Shown: piece by piece, positions 44,225 to 55,396 of the stretch
Layout: each line of letters starts with the position of its first letter
Position numbering within the stretch: position 1 is the first letter of the stretch
Assembly: GCA_010015805.1 (NCBI GenBank)
Contig: ML978126.1
Coordinates: 1,240,001 to 1,304,000, forward strand
Reading direction: 5' to 3'
Length of the DNA stretch: 64,000 nt
Source of the DNA: Rhizodiscina lignyota
Lineage: Eukaryota; Ascomycota; Dothideomycetes; Aulographales; Rhizodiscinaceae
The notes under the pieces: model-generated
Databases searched by the model: none
The model's input: the letters and a program-made list of their open reading frames with translations, nothing else
Told to the model about the DNA's origin: nothing
Made by a program: the position numbers and the translations under genes

Positions 44225-47200
44225 GGCCTTGGGCAAGGTCGTGGGGTTCTGGCGAAGGGGTGCATGCGTGGCTCCCTTTCTCTTGCTTGTGCCTTGCGCG
44301 CGCGCAAAATGTCTGGGAGCGACGGCGAGTGGTTGGCGGTACTTTCTTTATGGGTCGGCGAGCGTGCTTTTGTTCAGAATGATCGGTGTGTAGGAGGCGC
44401 TCGGGATGCGGCGGTCATAGCATAGGGCTCATGCGGGAGGCAGAAGACGGTCGGGTGCAGCTGCTCGGAATGGGAGTGCGGAATGGCGCAGAGCGGGAGA
44501 ATGAGGAAGGTGAGGGGAGCAGGGACAAAGTTTTGGTAAGAGAATGGTATCGCAGTGGTAGCAGATACTGGCGGGAGTCGTGTGGATGAGGGCCGTGGAC
44601 GCGGCGACGTCAATGCCTGTGCGTGATGGTGAAGCTGTATAGGGCTCGATGCGCTGAAATTGGTGGCTGCTGAGGCGCGTGCTGCAGGAGACGGCAAGCC
44701 TCTGCAAATCGGCACGAGGCTCTGGTTCGGTGGACTAAAAGCTTCGCGTGGAAACGTGGGGAAGGGCGATGGGAGTTGCGAGGGCAGAGGCTTGGAGTGC
44801 ACTCGACGACGAGAAGGCGGCTCGACGTGGGGAGGTGTCTCGTGACGCTTGGGACGCGGCGGGCACTCGACGTACCGCTTTGCAATGCTGACAGGCAGCG
44901 CGCACGTACAGAGTACCTACGGTACGGTTGTAGCACTCTGCGCCTGTGGTCGCAGCTGCAGCAGATGCGCGCCGGTCGAGCCGAATACGGCAATGCTACT
45001 CGACCGGCTCGGCCTCGAAAATTTTCTCTCGCGATCAGATGAGGGCGTGTGCGGTGCTGACGCAGAGCTGGACGAGTAGCAGTTGCGAGCGTCGAGTGTA
45101 CGTACGTTGCCGGTGCTGCAGGGCGTCGCCTTGGTGCATGCAATCGAGGGTTCGGAGGACGTGCAAATCTGCAAAAACTGCGGAGGCGTGGGATGTCGAG
45201 GCTTTGAGCTGCTCGCCCTGCTAACCACCTCAACACCACAGGCAGCGCGTGGGGGTGCATGCGACGCAGCAAAACGGCTATAGGCACGCGCGGGCGGCCG
45301 CGGCTCAGGCACACAGTTTACTTAATGCGCCATCCAGTGCGTAGATAATCACCACCACTGGGCCGCGCTTAGCACTGCTGTTGGCTCTAACGCCATCAAG
45401 TGCAATGCCTTCGGCTCGGGCCATCAGCGAGGACTGCCCACAGCGGACGCTATCACTAGTCGGCGGCCGGCCTGCCAAGCTGCTCTGGTGGGCCCTGCTC
45501 GCGATGGGTGCCCGGCTAGTCCAAGTGGGAATCAAGGTTGGCAGCTGGCAGCTGGATGTGACGAGCGAAATAAGAGTGAGAAGTCGAGCGCCGGCAGAAG
45601 AAGCATCGGCAGCGACCGCAGAGGCGCTGTATGCGCGCCACACCACCATCATTTAGCCTGCTCGACGCGCCCATTTCTCCCTATCTCTGCCAGATCCTTC
45701 GTCCGCATTGCTTCTGGCGCGATCATCAGCCACACCACCACGATCGAAGCATGAGGCGAAAATCAACACTTTCCCCCTGCCACATGCCCTCCTCGTGAGC
45801 AGTCTTTGCCACCCAATCGTCCTCCCACACGCTTCAGGCAAGCCCGGCCATCGCACGCAACCATGCACTCCCCGGATCCAGCTAAAGGGATAGAAAGGGA
45901 GCTTGCAGATCCTGCGTCGCGACGCCTGCCCATTGGCCTGCCCTGTGCCCGCGCCGTGGGTAGCTCCAGTCACGGCGAATGCTGTTATGTACTGCGCTTC
46001 CCGAAAAGATCGCCTCTGATATCTACATTATACATTCGCCTTAGTGAGATCAACTCACGCCCCTGCAGCCATCCCCGGAGCTGATCTTTTCCGCCTCATC
46101 CCTCTGCGTTGCTTCAGACTCTCTTACATAATGCGTTAGTCGTGTCCATCGCTGCTTGACTGAGCGAGACCCTCCTCCACAACTCTGTCACACTGTTACA
46201 CACACTCCCAGAGCACGCACGACCGTTTGTCACGCACATCGCTCACCTCCACTCAGCACCCCGTTGACCCTGAGCGAGCGAAATTTCGGAACTTTGTCCC
46301 AATCGTGTGGAGCCGCCGACTCTTCCTTGGTCCTTCTAGAAGCCTTCCACAATCCTTTTGCTGCGGCAGATCTCGGATGGTCCTTCCGCAAGTGTCCATG
46401 CCGAACTTGATTCGCACGTTCGCATTCGAAAAGATCTCTGAGCAGTCTTTGCGCTCGCTTCCTGCAACAGGAACGTGGCATCAACGTGCTGGAGTGCGAC
46501 ATTTACAGCTGAATTACCGCTGCTGTGGCGAAAAGGCGCGGCCGTAATGGAAGGACAGCACATGACCGCCTCAATCAGGCGATTTGGGGCTGTTCTCCGT
46601 GATCCCCTACCAGCATCGGGCAGCATCATCGAGCTTCGAAGATCGCACGCTGCTGTCTGGCTCTGTATAAGCTCTCGTATTCTTCCCTGCCGTGCATGAA
46701 TCAAAACTCTAATTCTCACGACTCCGCAGATTCCGCAGTCGATTCCGCAACTGGGACGGTCCGCTGCTTCATTCTTCTGCACGGATGACCATGCCCCTGG
46801 CGTTTCAGGGGGCCAAAGCAACGAGCGCCACCAGTTCGCGCCCGTGATCTCAGGAGAAAGAGCAGAATACTGCAGCTATGATTATCTTCATCAGATCTAG
46901 TATTATTATACCTTCACCTTCGCTTTCGCGTCTTCCAGCCAGCCAGTTGCGAGCTATCCTAATCATTAGGAAGCTTCTGATCGGCATTTGACGCTGCTGT
47001 AAGTCGTGAGCCGCTTAGAGTCGGCGATGTCGACATTATGATGTTGCTCACCAGCAATAACTTCAAAGCCTCTAGGGTAGGTCGTCTCGACCTTCCGGCA
47101 CTTGCCGGCTGATTTTCGGGGTCTCAAGCTGTACCACATCTCAAATTCTACATCAAACAATGCTCATAGACTGCAGTGACGCGTGAAATTGGCGCCTTCC

Positions 47201-48232
47201 AACTCTCGTACGTCTCAATTATCTTCTCTCTTGTTCGAACAAGGTTACCGCTCGCCCAATCCGTCGATTATATCCACGAGGGTCTCGAGACAAATGCCAT
47301 GGGCAGTGCAAGGCGCATGACGTGAGGCGCGCGGCTTGGAACCTCGCAATATGCCTATTCAACCATGGATCCATACATCCAGACTAGACTCCGTCGCTCC
47401 GGCACATCACTAAACTAGATAAACTTTCGCATGCCCCGGCAGCTTGCAAGAATAGCATCGGAGATCTCGGCCAGCCGTAGCAAGACAAGAGCTGTTCAGA
47501 TTACCAGTGCCTCGCAAGGGACTTGAATCATGAAACCGGCGCGTTCCGAATTCTAGACAGCGTATTGGCCGGATACAACAACAACATCCTACGGATTTAA
47601 ATCAGATCGCTGCCGACGGCGGACGCTACGTTACAGCTCCAGCTTACGTGGACATATGAAGAGGTCAGAGGCATAAGGATGTTGTGTGCATTGTGCAGAA
47701 GGACACAACGACGGAACCGGAAGTATCCATCGAAAGCAGAGGAGCAAGTGGGGATGGGTATAACCGTGTTTGCCGGCAGTCCCCCCTCTATTGCAAATCA
47801 TTAAAGTGAGGTCTTTGCAACGTGCATGCTTCTGATGCATGCTAGCTGCCATGACTCGATTGCGTTCAACGGCGCATCGAGATGGATCTCGGAAATACTG
47901 CACGGGCAAGGGCGAGTCATGCCTCTTTAAGTTACAATATTTCTCAATTTATTCTTGACTCGTTTCACAATACTCAGATTTGACATACCAGGCTATTTTC
48001 GCAGCAACTATACCCACTAACAGCTCTGGGGTCTCATCGAAGAATAGCCGGCAATGTATGTGGGATGAATGCGCTTTAGTCATGTGGCATTCGTTATGAG
48101 CACTGCGAACGCGGATTCGTCAAGAGCGAATTGGCCTTCACACGCCTAGTCCAACGTGTTGGAGGAGGGTGACACTTCGGTTGAACGAACCACCATCACG
48201 AGTTTGGCGATGATGGAAGAACATGTTTCTAT
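44225..48232. other. Long promoter/leader region of the C2H2 factor and intergenic DNA
   Basis: About 4 kb without a supported gene. 44225 to roughly 46000 is GC-rich with overlapping low-complexity ORFs on both strands, much like the region upstream of the first C2H2 factor. A 14-bp perfect palindrome, CTTGTTCGAACAAG, lies at 47230-47243. The last ~600 nt are presumably the 3' side of the CoA-ligase gene. Confidence 0.5.
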
Positions 48233-50130
48233 CTACAATTTAGCCCCAATCTCCTTTTGCGCCATCTCTCTCAGCTTGTTTTTGAGCAGCTTCTTATTCG
48301 CATTACGCGGCAACTCGTCGATGAACCGCACGCCGCCCACAAGATGCTTGTATCGAGCCAATCTCTTGCTCGCATACTCCTTCACCTCATCCTCGGTCAT
48401 CTGCGATCCTGGAGTCAACACAACATACGCCCTTGGCAGCTCAGTGTCATCCCGCGCGTACTTCACGCCGATGACTGCCGCGTCGTAAATTTTCGGATGC
48501 CCGACTAGCACGCCTTCGAGTTCTTTCGGCGCGACCTGGAACCCGCGGACTTTGATCAGCTCCTTCTTGCGGTCGACGACGTACCAGTACTTGTTTTCGC
48601 TGCTGCAGTACGCAATGTCGCCCGTCTTGAAGTAGCCTTCGCTGTCCCAGTCTCGCGCGTTCGCCTCAGGGTTCTCAAAGTATCCATTGATGATTGTGGG
48701 GCCGCGAACGCAGAGCTCTCCCCGAACGTCGTATGCGCTAATGTCGTTGCCGTCGTCGTCGATGAGCTTAGCATCGAGGTTGGGCATCATTTTGCCCACG
48801 CCGCCTGTCGGATCGTACTCTGGGTAGTAATACATCGTGCAGACACAGCTAGTCTCGCTCATCCCCCATCCTTGGTTGAAAGGCGTGTCTTTGTTGAAGA
48901 ATTCTTCCTTGAACCGGACCTGTGGCTCTCTGTCTAGCGGTGCGGATCCAGAATGCGCGTTTTTGATGCTTTTGAGCGAATACTTCTTGCTCGCCGGGGA
49001 ATTGAGGATCATGTAAACCATTTGTGGGACCTGTACAACTGTAAGTATGGCGTTCGCTCCTTCGTGTTCTAGCAATATTAATACCATGTTTATTTCGGTG
49101 ATGTTATACTTCTCAATATTCCGCAACCATGGTTCCAGCTCAAACCGCCGCATAACATACGTTGGATATCCACCGCGAATTGCACTCGTGTGTCCACGGG
49201 GAACCTGCGACGCGTGGAACATGGGATTGCACAGTATTCTCCGGATGTCATACGGACGCGGCCTGTACTCCATCACCATCGTATGCTGCGCTACGAAGTT
49301 CATGTGCGTCATATCCAGCGCCTTCGGCATCCCCGTGGTGCCGCTGGAGAAGAGTCTCGCTGCTGGCGTTTCCTCAGACCTTTTCTTGTCGTCGAATCTC
49401 TCCCAGTCACTCTCGCCCTGGTTGAGCAGCCAGTCCCAAGAACGCAGCTCGCGCGCCTCAGGAACAGCGGCGAGAGTCTCCTCTGACAGCTTCTGGCCGA
49501 GGACGTCGAAGAGGAAAAGACTGGATAATGGAAGACCAGTGTCCTTTGCCGCAGCGACCGCGTTCTTGAGCATGTTCGTGTCCGGCTCTACCAGCATAAA
49601 CCGAACCTTCGCCGTGCGCATGCCGTGCGCGAGCTCATATGGGGTATAAGACGGGTTCTGTCCTTCATTATCACGTCAATTGCGTGCTCGGTTTAGCGAA
49701 ACTCGGAGGGAAATACCTGCAAAGACACCGCCGGATGCAACAATGCCCATAAAGGCCATGGAATAGTAGATATCATTGAATGCAAGCATACACACGCAGT
49801 CGCCCTTCTTTACGCCCGCGGCTTTGAAGCCCGCAGCCAGCTTGCGGGTGATCGAGAACGCTTTTCGGTAGCATATTGTTCGAGACGTGTTAGCGGCGTC
49901 AATGTATATCTGCGCATTGTCTCAGAATCCCAATCTAAATTAAACAGCTGGGGAGAAAAGTACAGGTTTGTCTTTATCGTAGCTTGGGTCGTCGAACATC
50001 TGTGATCAAAATGTTAAAAAACTCCATGGACCACGGAACGGGACATTCCGCTCGCACTGAGCATCGCACTTGCCCATGACAGAAGGTCTTTGTTTGGAAT
50101 TGAAATGTGCGTTTCGGCGAGGAATGGCAT
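48233..50130 (-). CDS. 4-coumarate-CoA ligase-like acyl-CoA synthetase, peroxisomal
   Basis: Five exons, 50130-50074, 49999-49964, 49909-49717, 49662-49085 and 49030-48233, give 553 residues. The N-terminus MPFLAETHISIPNKDLLSW, then MFDDPSYDKDKPIYIDAAN, is the usual opening of fungal 4CL-like enzymes. Adenylation motifs: SSGTTGMPKAL (ATP P-loop), GWGMSET, GELCVRGP, YFKTGDIAY, VDRKKELIKVRGFQVAPKELE, and the catalytic Lys near NANKKLLK. The protein ends AKL, a type-1 peroxisomal targeting signal. It should activate an aromatic or medium-chain acid to its CoA ester, for beta-oxidation-like shortening. Intron 1 has a GC donor (GCAAGT). Intron 4 (49031-49084, 54 nt) has no stop and keeps frame, so it can be missed by ORF callers. 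Confidence 0.92.
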
Positions 50131-50720
50131 TACGGGTGAATTTTTCGGCTTCTAATTGAGAGTCCAAACTATGTGAGAAATTCTAATGAAGCGAAAATGC
50201 AGAAAATTTGAGAAAGTGGAGTGGGTAGATCGGGGCGCCAGCAGAGATTGTGTATACCGAACGAAGCCGAGAGGGGCGACCTCAGGTACTTCTAATGGCC
50301 ATCTTAGTTACAATGCTGCATTGCTTTTCATGACCAATGGAGTTTCATAGTTAGCAACTCAAGTTTGGCTTTGGTATGATTGCTACTTCTATTATTCGTG
50401 CCACAGACACCCTACCCGTGGCACGACTCTCTTAGACCACTCTGCCAGCCGGAGATGAGAACGGCGAGCGCTAATGGGCATGTTGTTGGCCTTGTTGCCG
50501 AAAGAAAGAAAAATACATCTGAATGTCAAGCGGACCGAAAGTCATATGGTGCTACAGCCTGGGTCAAGGTGGCTTCCACCATTCTCGAACGCATGAATAC
50601 ACCACGGTCCGAGTAGAAGACGAGGCTCGTTATACTTGGCGAAAACACGGAACAAATCCTCGACTGCCTGCCCTTGAAGGACTGCCTCCGAATTGCGTCT
50701 TATGGTGAAGAGTCATGATT
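50131..50720. other. Intergenic
   Basis: About 590 nt upstream of the CoA-ligase gene; nothing recognised beyond presumed promoter. Confidence 0.45.
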
Positions 50721-51284
50721 TTAACAGATACCGTATTTGCCACTACACTTTAGAATTGCAGATCCTTCATCCCAGCGGCAAGTCACATCACTCCTGAGGT
50801 AGAGATTGTTGTACCTGACCTTTCCAACGATATCTTTATGAACCACCTTCTCCTGGAAATCCTCAATTGTAAACCTCTTCATCTTGAAGGACTTGTCCGT
50901 CACCGACGTGAACAAAGCTTTGACGACCTCGTCCGAGCGCACCATGAATTCCTGAGCGAACATCGCGCCACCGGTCTTGCAGGACGGCTTCCATGTCATG
51001 GACTTTTTAATCTGCTTCTCCATCAAGTTGCGGATTTGAGTGACTTGTTTGGCGATATCGGCTTCACTGAGGGACTTCGATGCTGAGGCTGGCGCAGAAG
51101 CTTGCTTGGCTTGAAGCTCGAGGTACATCGAGACAAGATCATCGTGGCTGACCTTCTGAAGCTCCCTTTCGGTATGTCTTGGAGTTCGACAGACGCTTTC
51201 GCTTCGATGATGGGACGGGTGCGTTCTCTTTGTCGGGCGCGTCGGACGCGTCGAACACGTCTTCGGATTTGAGAGAACGGACAA
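50721..51284 (-). CDS. Hypothetical fungal protein, start unresolved
   Basis: The open frame runs leftward to a stop at 50721 and is open upstream to about 51360, but has no ATG before residue ~50 (within VSMYLELQ). The coordinates give the convincing part; the true start is probably in an exon I could not find, or the 5' end is lost. The N-terminal portion is low-complexity Arg/Thr/Pro/His-rich and may be untranslated. The C-terminal ~130 residues look real: SHDDLVSMYLELQAKQ, an amphipathic helix, then TWKPSCKTGGAMFAQEF, KRFTIEDFQEKV and VRYNNLYLRSDVTCRWDEGSAILKCSGKYG, a beta-rich, domain-like end. I do not recognise the family. Confidence 0.45.
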   Translation of the reverse strand: MSVLSNPKTCSTRPTRPTKRTHPSHHRSESVCRTPRHTERELQKVSHDDLVSMYLELQAKQASAPASASKSLSEADIAKQVTQIRNLMEKQIKKSMTWKPSCKTGGAMFAQEFMVRSDEVVKALFTSVTDKSFKMKRFTIEDFQEKVVHKDIVGKVRYNNLYLRSDVTCRWDEGSAILKCSGKYGIC

Positions 51285-51720
51285 AGAAAGAGAGGGAAAG
51301 GTTAAGAAAAGGCTGTGAGAAGACCTTCGATCGAGAGGCCGTGCTTTCCGGCTATGGAATTGCTAACGCCACAGAGTGTCTCACATGAGTCGCATGGGCA
51401 GCTACCTTATCTACAATTCAAACTGAAAACCTAGTGTGTAGAGTTGAAAATGGCCAAGTATGGTAGGACGACCCTGTATTTTGAAGGTGTGGCCTCTGAT
51501 GAGCTGCCATGCTGAATCAGTTTGTTGTAGGTCGCCAGCAGGGCTGTAACACTCAAGGGCTAATAGCTCTTCCACCTCACAGTAACCAAGACTATCGCTG
51601 AAAGTTTAGTTGTATATTCTCTGGAGTGTATGAAATAATAGCAGGTTGTTGGAAAACTTGTATCCTACGTTACCCATAGAGTCTGTACATAGATGCTGCC
51701 CAGTGGCTTGAAAGCTGCGG
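51285..51720. other. Intergenic
   Basis: About 430 nt, nothing recognised. Confidence 0.4.
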
Positions 51721-52130
51721 CCAACTTTTTTATCATCCTCTTGCCGAGTCAATCACGTAGGCCGAACGCTTGCAGTAAGGATATGAGTTTTGTTCTTCCA
51801 CATCGACGAGAACGCCTCTAAAAGCTTAGTTAGATATATACTAGAATGCATTTATCCAAAATTCGCGGCTTCGGTGTGTACAGTCTGCGTTAACTCACGG
51901 CGATATGTATCTTTGCGGCGAGCTAGATTAAAGCTACGACTCAGCTTTTTTGTCACCCACTTGCCGCATCAAAATTTAATGTACTGACATTATAACTTGT
52001 AAGGCCACGAGGCCAACAAAATAGTTGAGCCGTATTGGCCGAACGCTTGTAGTAGGAGCCAGTCTTTTTCTTCCATATGGACGAGAGTATCTCTAAAAGC
52101 TCGATTGAATATACACTAGATAATATTTCC
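51721..52130 (+). repeat. Dispersed short repeat, tandem copy pair
   Basis: Two diverged units in tandem. Shared words are GGCCGAACGCTTG (51760 and 52038), TTCTTCCAYAT.GACGAGA, CTCTAAAAGCTYRRTT, and YAACTTTTTTRTCA. The block ends 17 nt before the stop codon of the kinase gene. It matches 38340-38700 (inverted) and 62231-62470. Confidence 0.75.
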
Positions 52131-52146
52131 ATCCCTTAGACCCGCT

Positions 52147-54108
52147 TCAGCCTTTCTCACTATCATTGTCGTCCGAACCATAAGGCTTGCCATGCTGCTT
52201 GCCAGGGCCAGCTGCCTCATGAAAGCCTGAATCTTGATGATAAGGTACATGAAACTCGCCGGCGGCTCCTGGTGGCGGTTCGTGATAGATATCTTGTGTA
52301 TTAGTATGCGAATCTGCCACAGGTTGACTAGCTTCTGTCCCCGAAGCCGTTGCGCAACTTTCCGCTCGACAAGCCTCTTCCTTAAGAGCCGTGCTGAGTT
52401 GAGAAATCGCGGACCCTGATGGCGGGTTCGGTTCGGTGCGGCCACCAAATTCAAGGTCGTTCGGATCTGCTGCTGGTGCCTTCCCTTTGTCCATCTCAGC
52501 ATGCGTCTCCGCCTCCGCCTCCGCGGCTTGGAACATCTTTAAAATCTCCTTCGCACTCACCCTCTTCCCTGGATCGTCGTCGTAGCACAGCTCAAACGCA
52601 TTACGGTAATATGCCGGAATACCATTTGTGTCCCACTTCGCGCTGGTCTCCAGTGGCCGCTCCACTCTCTCCGGCTCGTCTTGTTCTTCCACCAAGGCCC
52701 ATAACACCATTCCCAATTGGAACAAATCTGTCTTGGTCCCAATGTACATGGAAATCTTCTGCCCGGCTTCAATCATCTTCGACATTTCCGGCGGCTCCCA
52801 TCCAACCGGACAACCGCGACGATTGATGTCGATGATTTGCGCGTTATCATTGCTGTCGATGACGATATTTGAGAGGGTAAAGTCGCCTTGCACGAAACCC
52901 GCCTCGTGAATATCTGACAAGCCCTGTACAATCTGCCGAGCCCAGCGTTCGCGACGTGACCAGGGAAGCGAGCTGGTGCCACGCAGGTCGTAGAGCAGGT
53001 CAACAAGCGCACCGCCTTCAGCATAGCTTATTACAAGTCCAGTGACTACCTCTTGCGCTTCGTCCACGACGATACCCTCAAAGGGGATGATGTGATCGGA
53101 GTGACTGAGGCCGCTAAGGGCATTAATCTCATAGAGAAACTCATCCACCGCTTCAGGACCCGGTATTTCCTTCTTGATGTAGCTCTTGCCGCGGATGCTG
53201 ACTTTGTAGACGAAGCCAGAAAGGTGTGACTCGAAGTTGACTTCGCTTTCCCTGTAGTGCGGGCAGTGTATGTATGGGAGGAACGAAACTGGTGGATACG
53301 GAATTATCTCGTTAACGTCTTCCGTCACGTGGACGTGCAACCGCCCGTCATCTGTCTTGAGTTTGAGATTTGTAACGGTCTCCAAGAACTGAATATCTGT
53401 TAATGAATCACGTATTGCCTCATAGATCTTCCCACTCTTGTCGCGTTGATAATAGAGCGTTTTGAGGTCGGCTTCTAATGAGTCTGACTGACAGTCCCGG
53501 TAGTCACAAGAGACGGTCACACGTCTCCACTTGTTAGGCTCATCGATAAAAGTGATGAAAAATTTCTCCCGATCTGACTTGTCCCGGAAATGCATGCTCA
53601 AATTGAGAATCCATTTTGTCTCCAGCTCCTCTTGTATCTGTAAGTCCTCGAGGGCATCGGAGACTGTCTCGGGATCCTGAACGTCCGAATCGTAAGCAGC
53701 AGGGAGTCCGAATACAGCTCTAGCATGTGATGTTTCCCCAGTATCAGCATCTTGTATTCGTTTGTCGGCAAGTGATAAATTTGTATTCGTCAATGATAAA
53801 GAGGCGAGATCTGAAGCGCCAATATTGGGGAGCGAGGAGGGTACAGAAGATGTGCCTCGTAACTTTGTACCGCCGTATGAGTGCAATCGTCGTTCCGCAG
53901 AGGTTGCTCTCCTCTCTTCCACATCAGGTTCGTATGGCTCCAGTCTGTCCCTCTTCTCAGAATTCTGCCTCGCAAATGTTATCGGCCGCGGCAGGCTGGG
54001 GACAACCGTTCTGAAAGGGCGCCTGTCATCGTCGGAGTGGTCGGGCGGTGGTTCGGCCTCGTCTTTTTTGAGCCATTCGCCAAATTTGGTGAATGTACGT
54101 TGCCACAT
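52147..54108 (-). CDS. Atypical protein kinase-like protein
   Basis: Single exon, 653 residues. The first ~300 residues are a polar N-terminus and a helical/mixed region that I do not recognise. A protein-kinase fold follows: SGFVYKVSIRGKSYIKKEI (Gly-loop remnant and the beta-3 Lys), the hinge VISYAEGGALVDLL, the catalytic loop GFVQGDFTLSNIVID and the metal-binding position IIDINRRGCPVGWEPPE. In the catalytic loop the HRD motif is replaced by QGD, with Asp and Asn kept. DFG is replaced by DIN. TDLFQLGMVLWALVEE and the C-lobe DDDPGKRVSAKEILKMF are normal. The tail is disordered, Glu/Ala/Gly/His-rich. It could be a weak kinase or a pseudokinase scaffold. Fungal genomes carry related kinases of unknown role. 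Confidence 0.82.
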   Translation of the reverse strand: MWQRTFTKFGEWLKKDEAEPPPDHSDDDRRPFRTVVPSLPRPITFARQNSEKRDRLEPYEPDVEERRATSAERRLHSYGGTKLRGTSSVPSSLPNIGASDLASLSLTNTNLSLADKRIQDADTGETSHARAVFGLPAAYDSDVQDPETVSDALEDLQIQEELETKWILNLSMHFRDKSDREKFFITFIDEPNKWRRVTVSCDYRDCQSDSLEADLKTLYYQRDKSGKIYEAIRDSLTDIQFLETVTNLKLKTDDGRLHVHVTEDVNEIIPYPPVSFLPYIHCPHYRESEVNFESHLSGFVYKVSIRGKSYIKKEIPGPEAVDEFLYEINALSGLSHSDHIIPFEGIVVDEAQEVVTGLVISYAEGGALVDLLYDLRGTSSLPWSRRERWARQIVQGLSDIHEAGFVQGDFTLSNIVIDSNDNAQIIDINRRGCPVGWEPPEMSKMIEAGQKISMYIGTKTDLFQLGMVLWALVEEQDEPERVERPLETSAKWDTNGIPAYYRNAFELCYDDDPGKRVSAKEILKMFQAAEAEAETHAEMDKGKAPAADPNDLEFGGRTEPNPPSGSAISQLSTALKEEACRAESCATASGTEASQPVADSHTNTQDIYHEPPPGAAGEFHVPYHQDSGFHEAAGPGKQHGKPYGSDDNDSEKG

Positions 54109-55396
54109 ATCAATGGCATTTGTACTTCATAAAATTGAATTGTTCATGACCTGTGTGAATTACTAAAATGAGTCAGCTTTGGTCAGGACATTGCAGCGAG
54201 AAGAAGGCAAGAAGAAGTAAAATAAGGGTGTGGTCGTGCATACGAAGACGATGATGGTACCACGATCCTTCCCTTCGGTGCCGACGTTGTACGGTTGTGA
54301 AAGGAGTCTTCCATTGCTCGACACGTAACAGGGCGGCAAAGTCAACGCCCGACTGTATTAAGGAGGGAGGCAATAGGCTTGTGACGAGCAAGGCATGCTA
54401 TCGGGAGACGTCGTCGCGAGGAGGCTGTGCGGTGCTACGTGAGACCCGCGCCAAGCCTCCACTGGTAGAGTAAGGCCAATTGCAAGGCGCATGAGACAAC
54501 AAAGAAATGTCGCCCTAAAGAAGCTCAGGACTAGGAGAGGATCAGCTACGTCTTTGCCAGCTGAAATTCCTAGATACGTGGTATTTTGCGAGACGAACCG
54601 AGTGAATTTCAATGTATGACCGCGTCCAGATTAGGTAGGAACTAGGAAGGCTTTTTGTGAACTGTGGCTGATTCGCTGCCCCGAGCTTTACTTAATTTAT
54701 CGACGTCGCGACGACGCCTGAGGCAATCTTTGATGTCCTGTGCTCCGACTCCCAACACAACTTCAATAATCACTTTCAAGTCATGGCATCGTCTTTTGGA
54801 TTTTATAACCACACTCATCCTTCGCAGAGTAAAATGCTTCTCTAATGGCTACCCATATGTAGGGATCATTTCGGACAAAAGGTGGTCTTAAAGCTACCTC
54901 AGCATAGAGTGGCACATCAAATATAGGCCTGAGAAGTACGATGATCACAATAAGCCAGCTGACAGGAATTCTCAGATTGAGGGGCTGTAAATGCTTTAGG
55001 ATAATATTGAAGGGTCTTCTGTGCGTTCCTCCTATTTAGAGCGCTCGAAGTCAAACGACGTAACACTCGCGATACGTCTCCCTACGCGGTGTGCCACGGT
55101 CGCAAGAGGCCGAGGAATTTGTACCTTGATCCCTCTATGGTAGCAAGACAGCAATTGCAAGAAGGCAAGCAAATAATCCTTCAAATTTTATCGATTTAGT
55201 GCAAATAGTGTGAGTGGATCCCGTAGTTAATCTAACTTCCCCTCGCTCAGCTGCGGCCGCCTACACTTCACATTGAAAGTCACATCCAACACTGCCTCGA
55301 TACTGAGTATAGCCCTAATTGGAGAAAGGTCGTTTAGAATTTAAGCAGTAGTGCTTACAGCGGCGAGTGGTGGGAAATGTGCGGCCGGGCCCAACA
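54109..55396. other. Gene-free stretch
   Basis: About 1.3 kb, promoter side of the kinase gene and 3' side of the next gene. No credible ORF, repeat or RNA seen. Confidence 0.45.

Noticed and set aside
44374-45652. ORFs of 115-234 codons on both strands in the GC-rich leader
   Set aside because: Low-complexity Arg/Ser/Ala/Pro frames without domains, mirroring one another on opposite strands.
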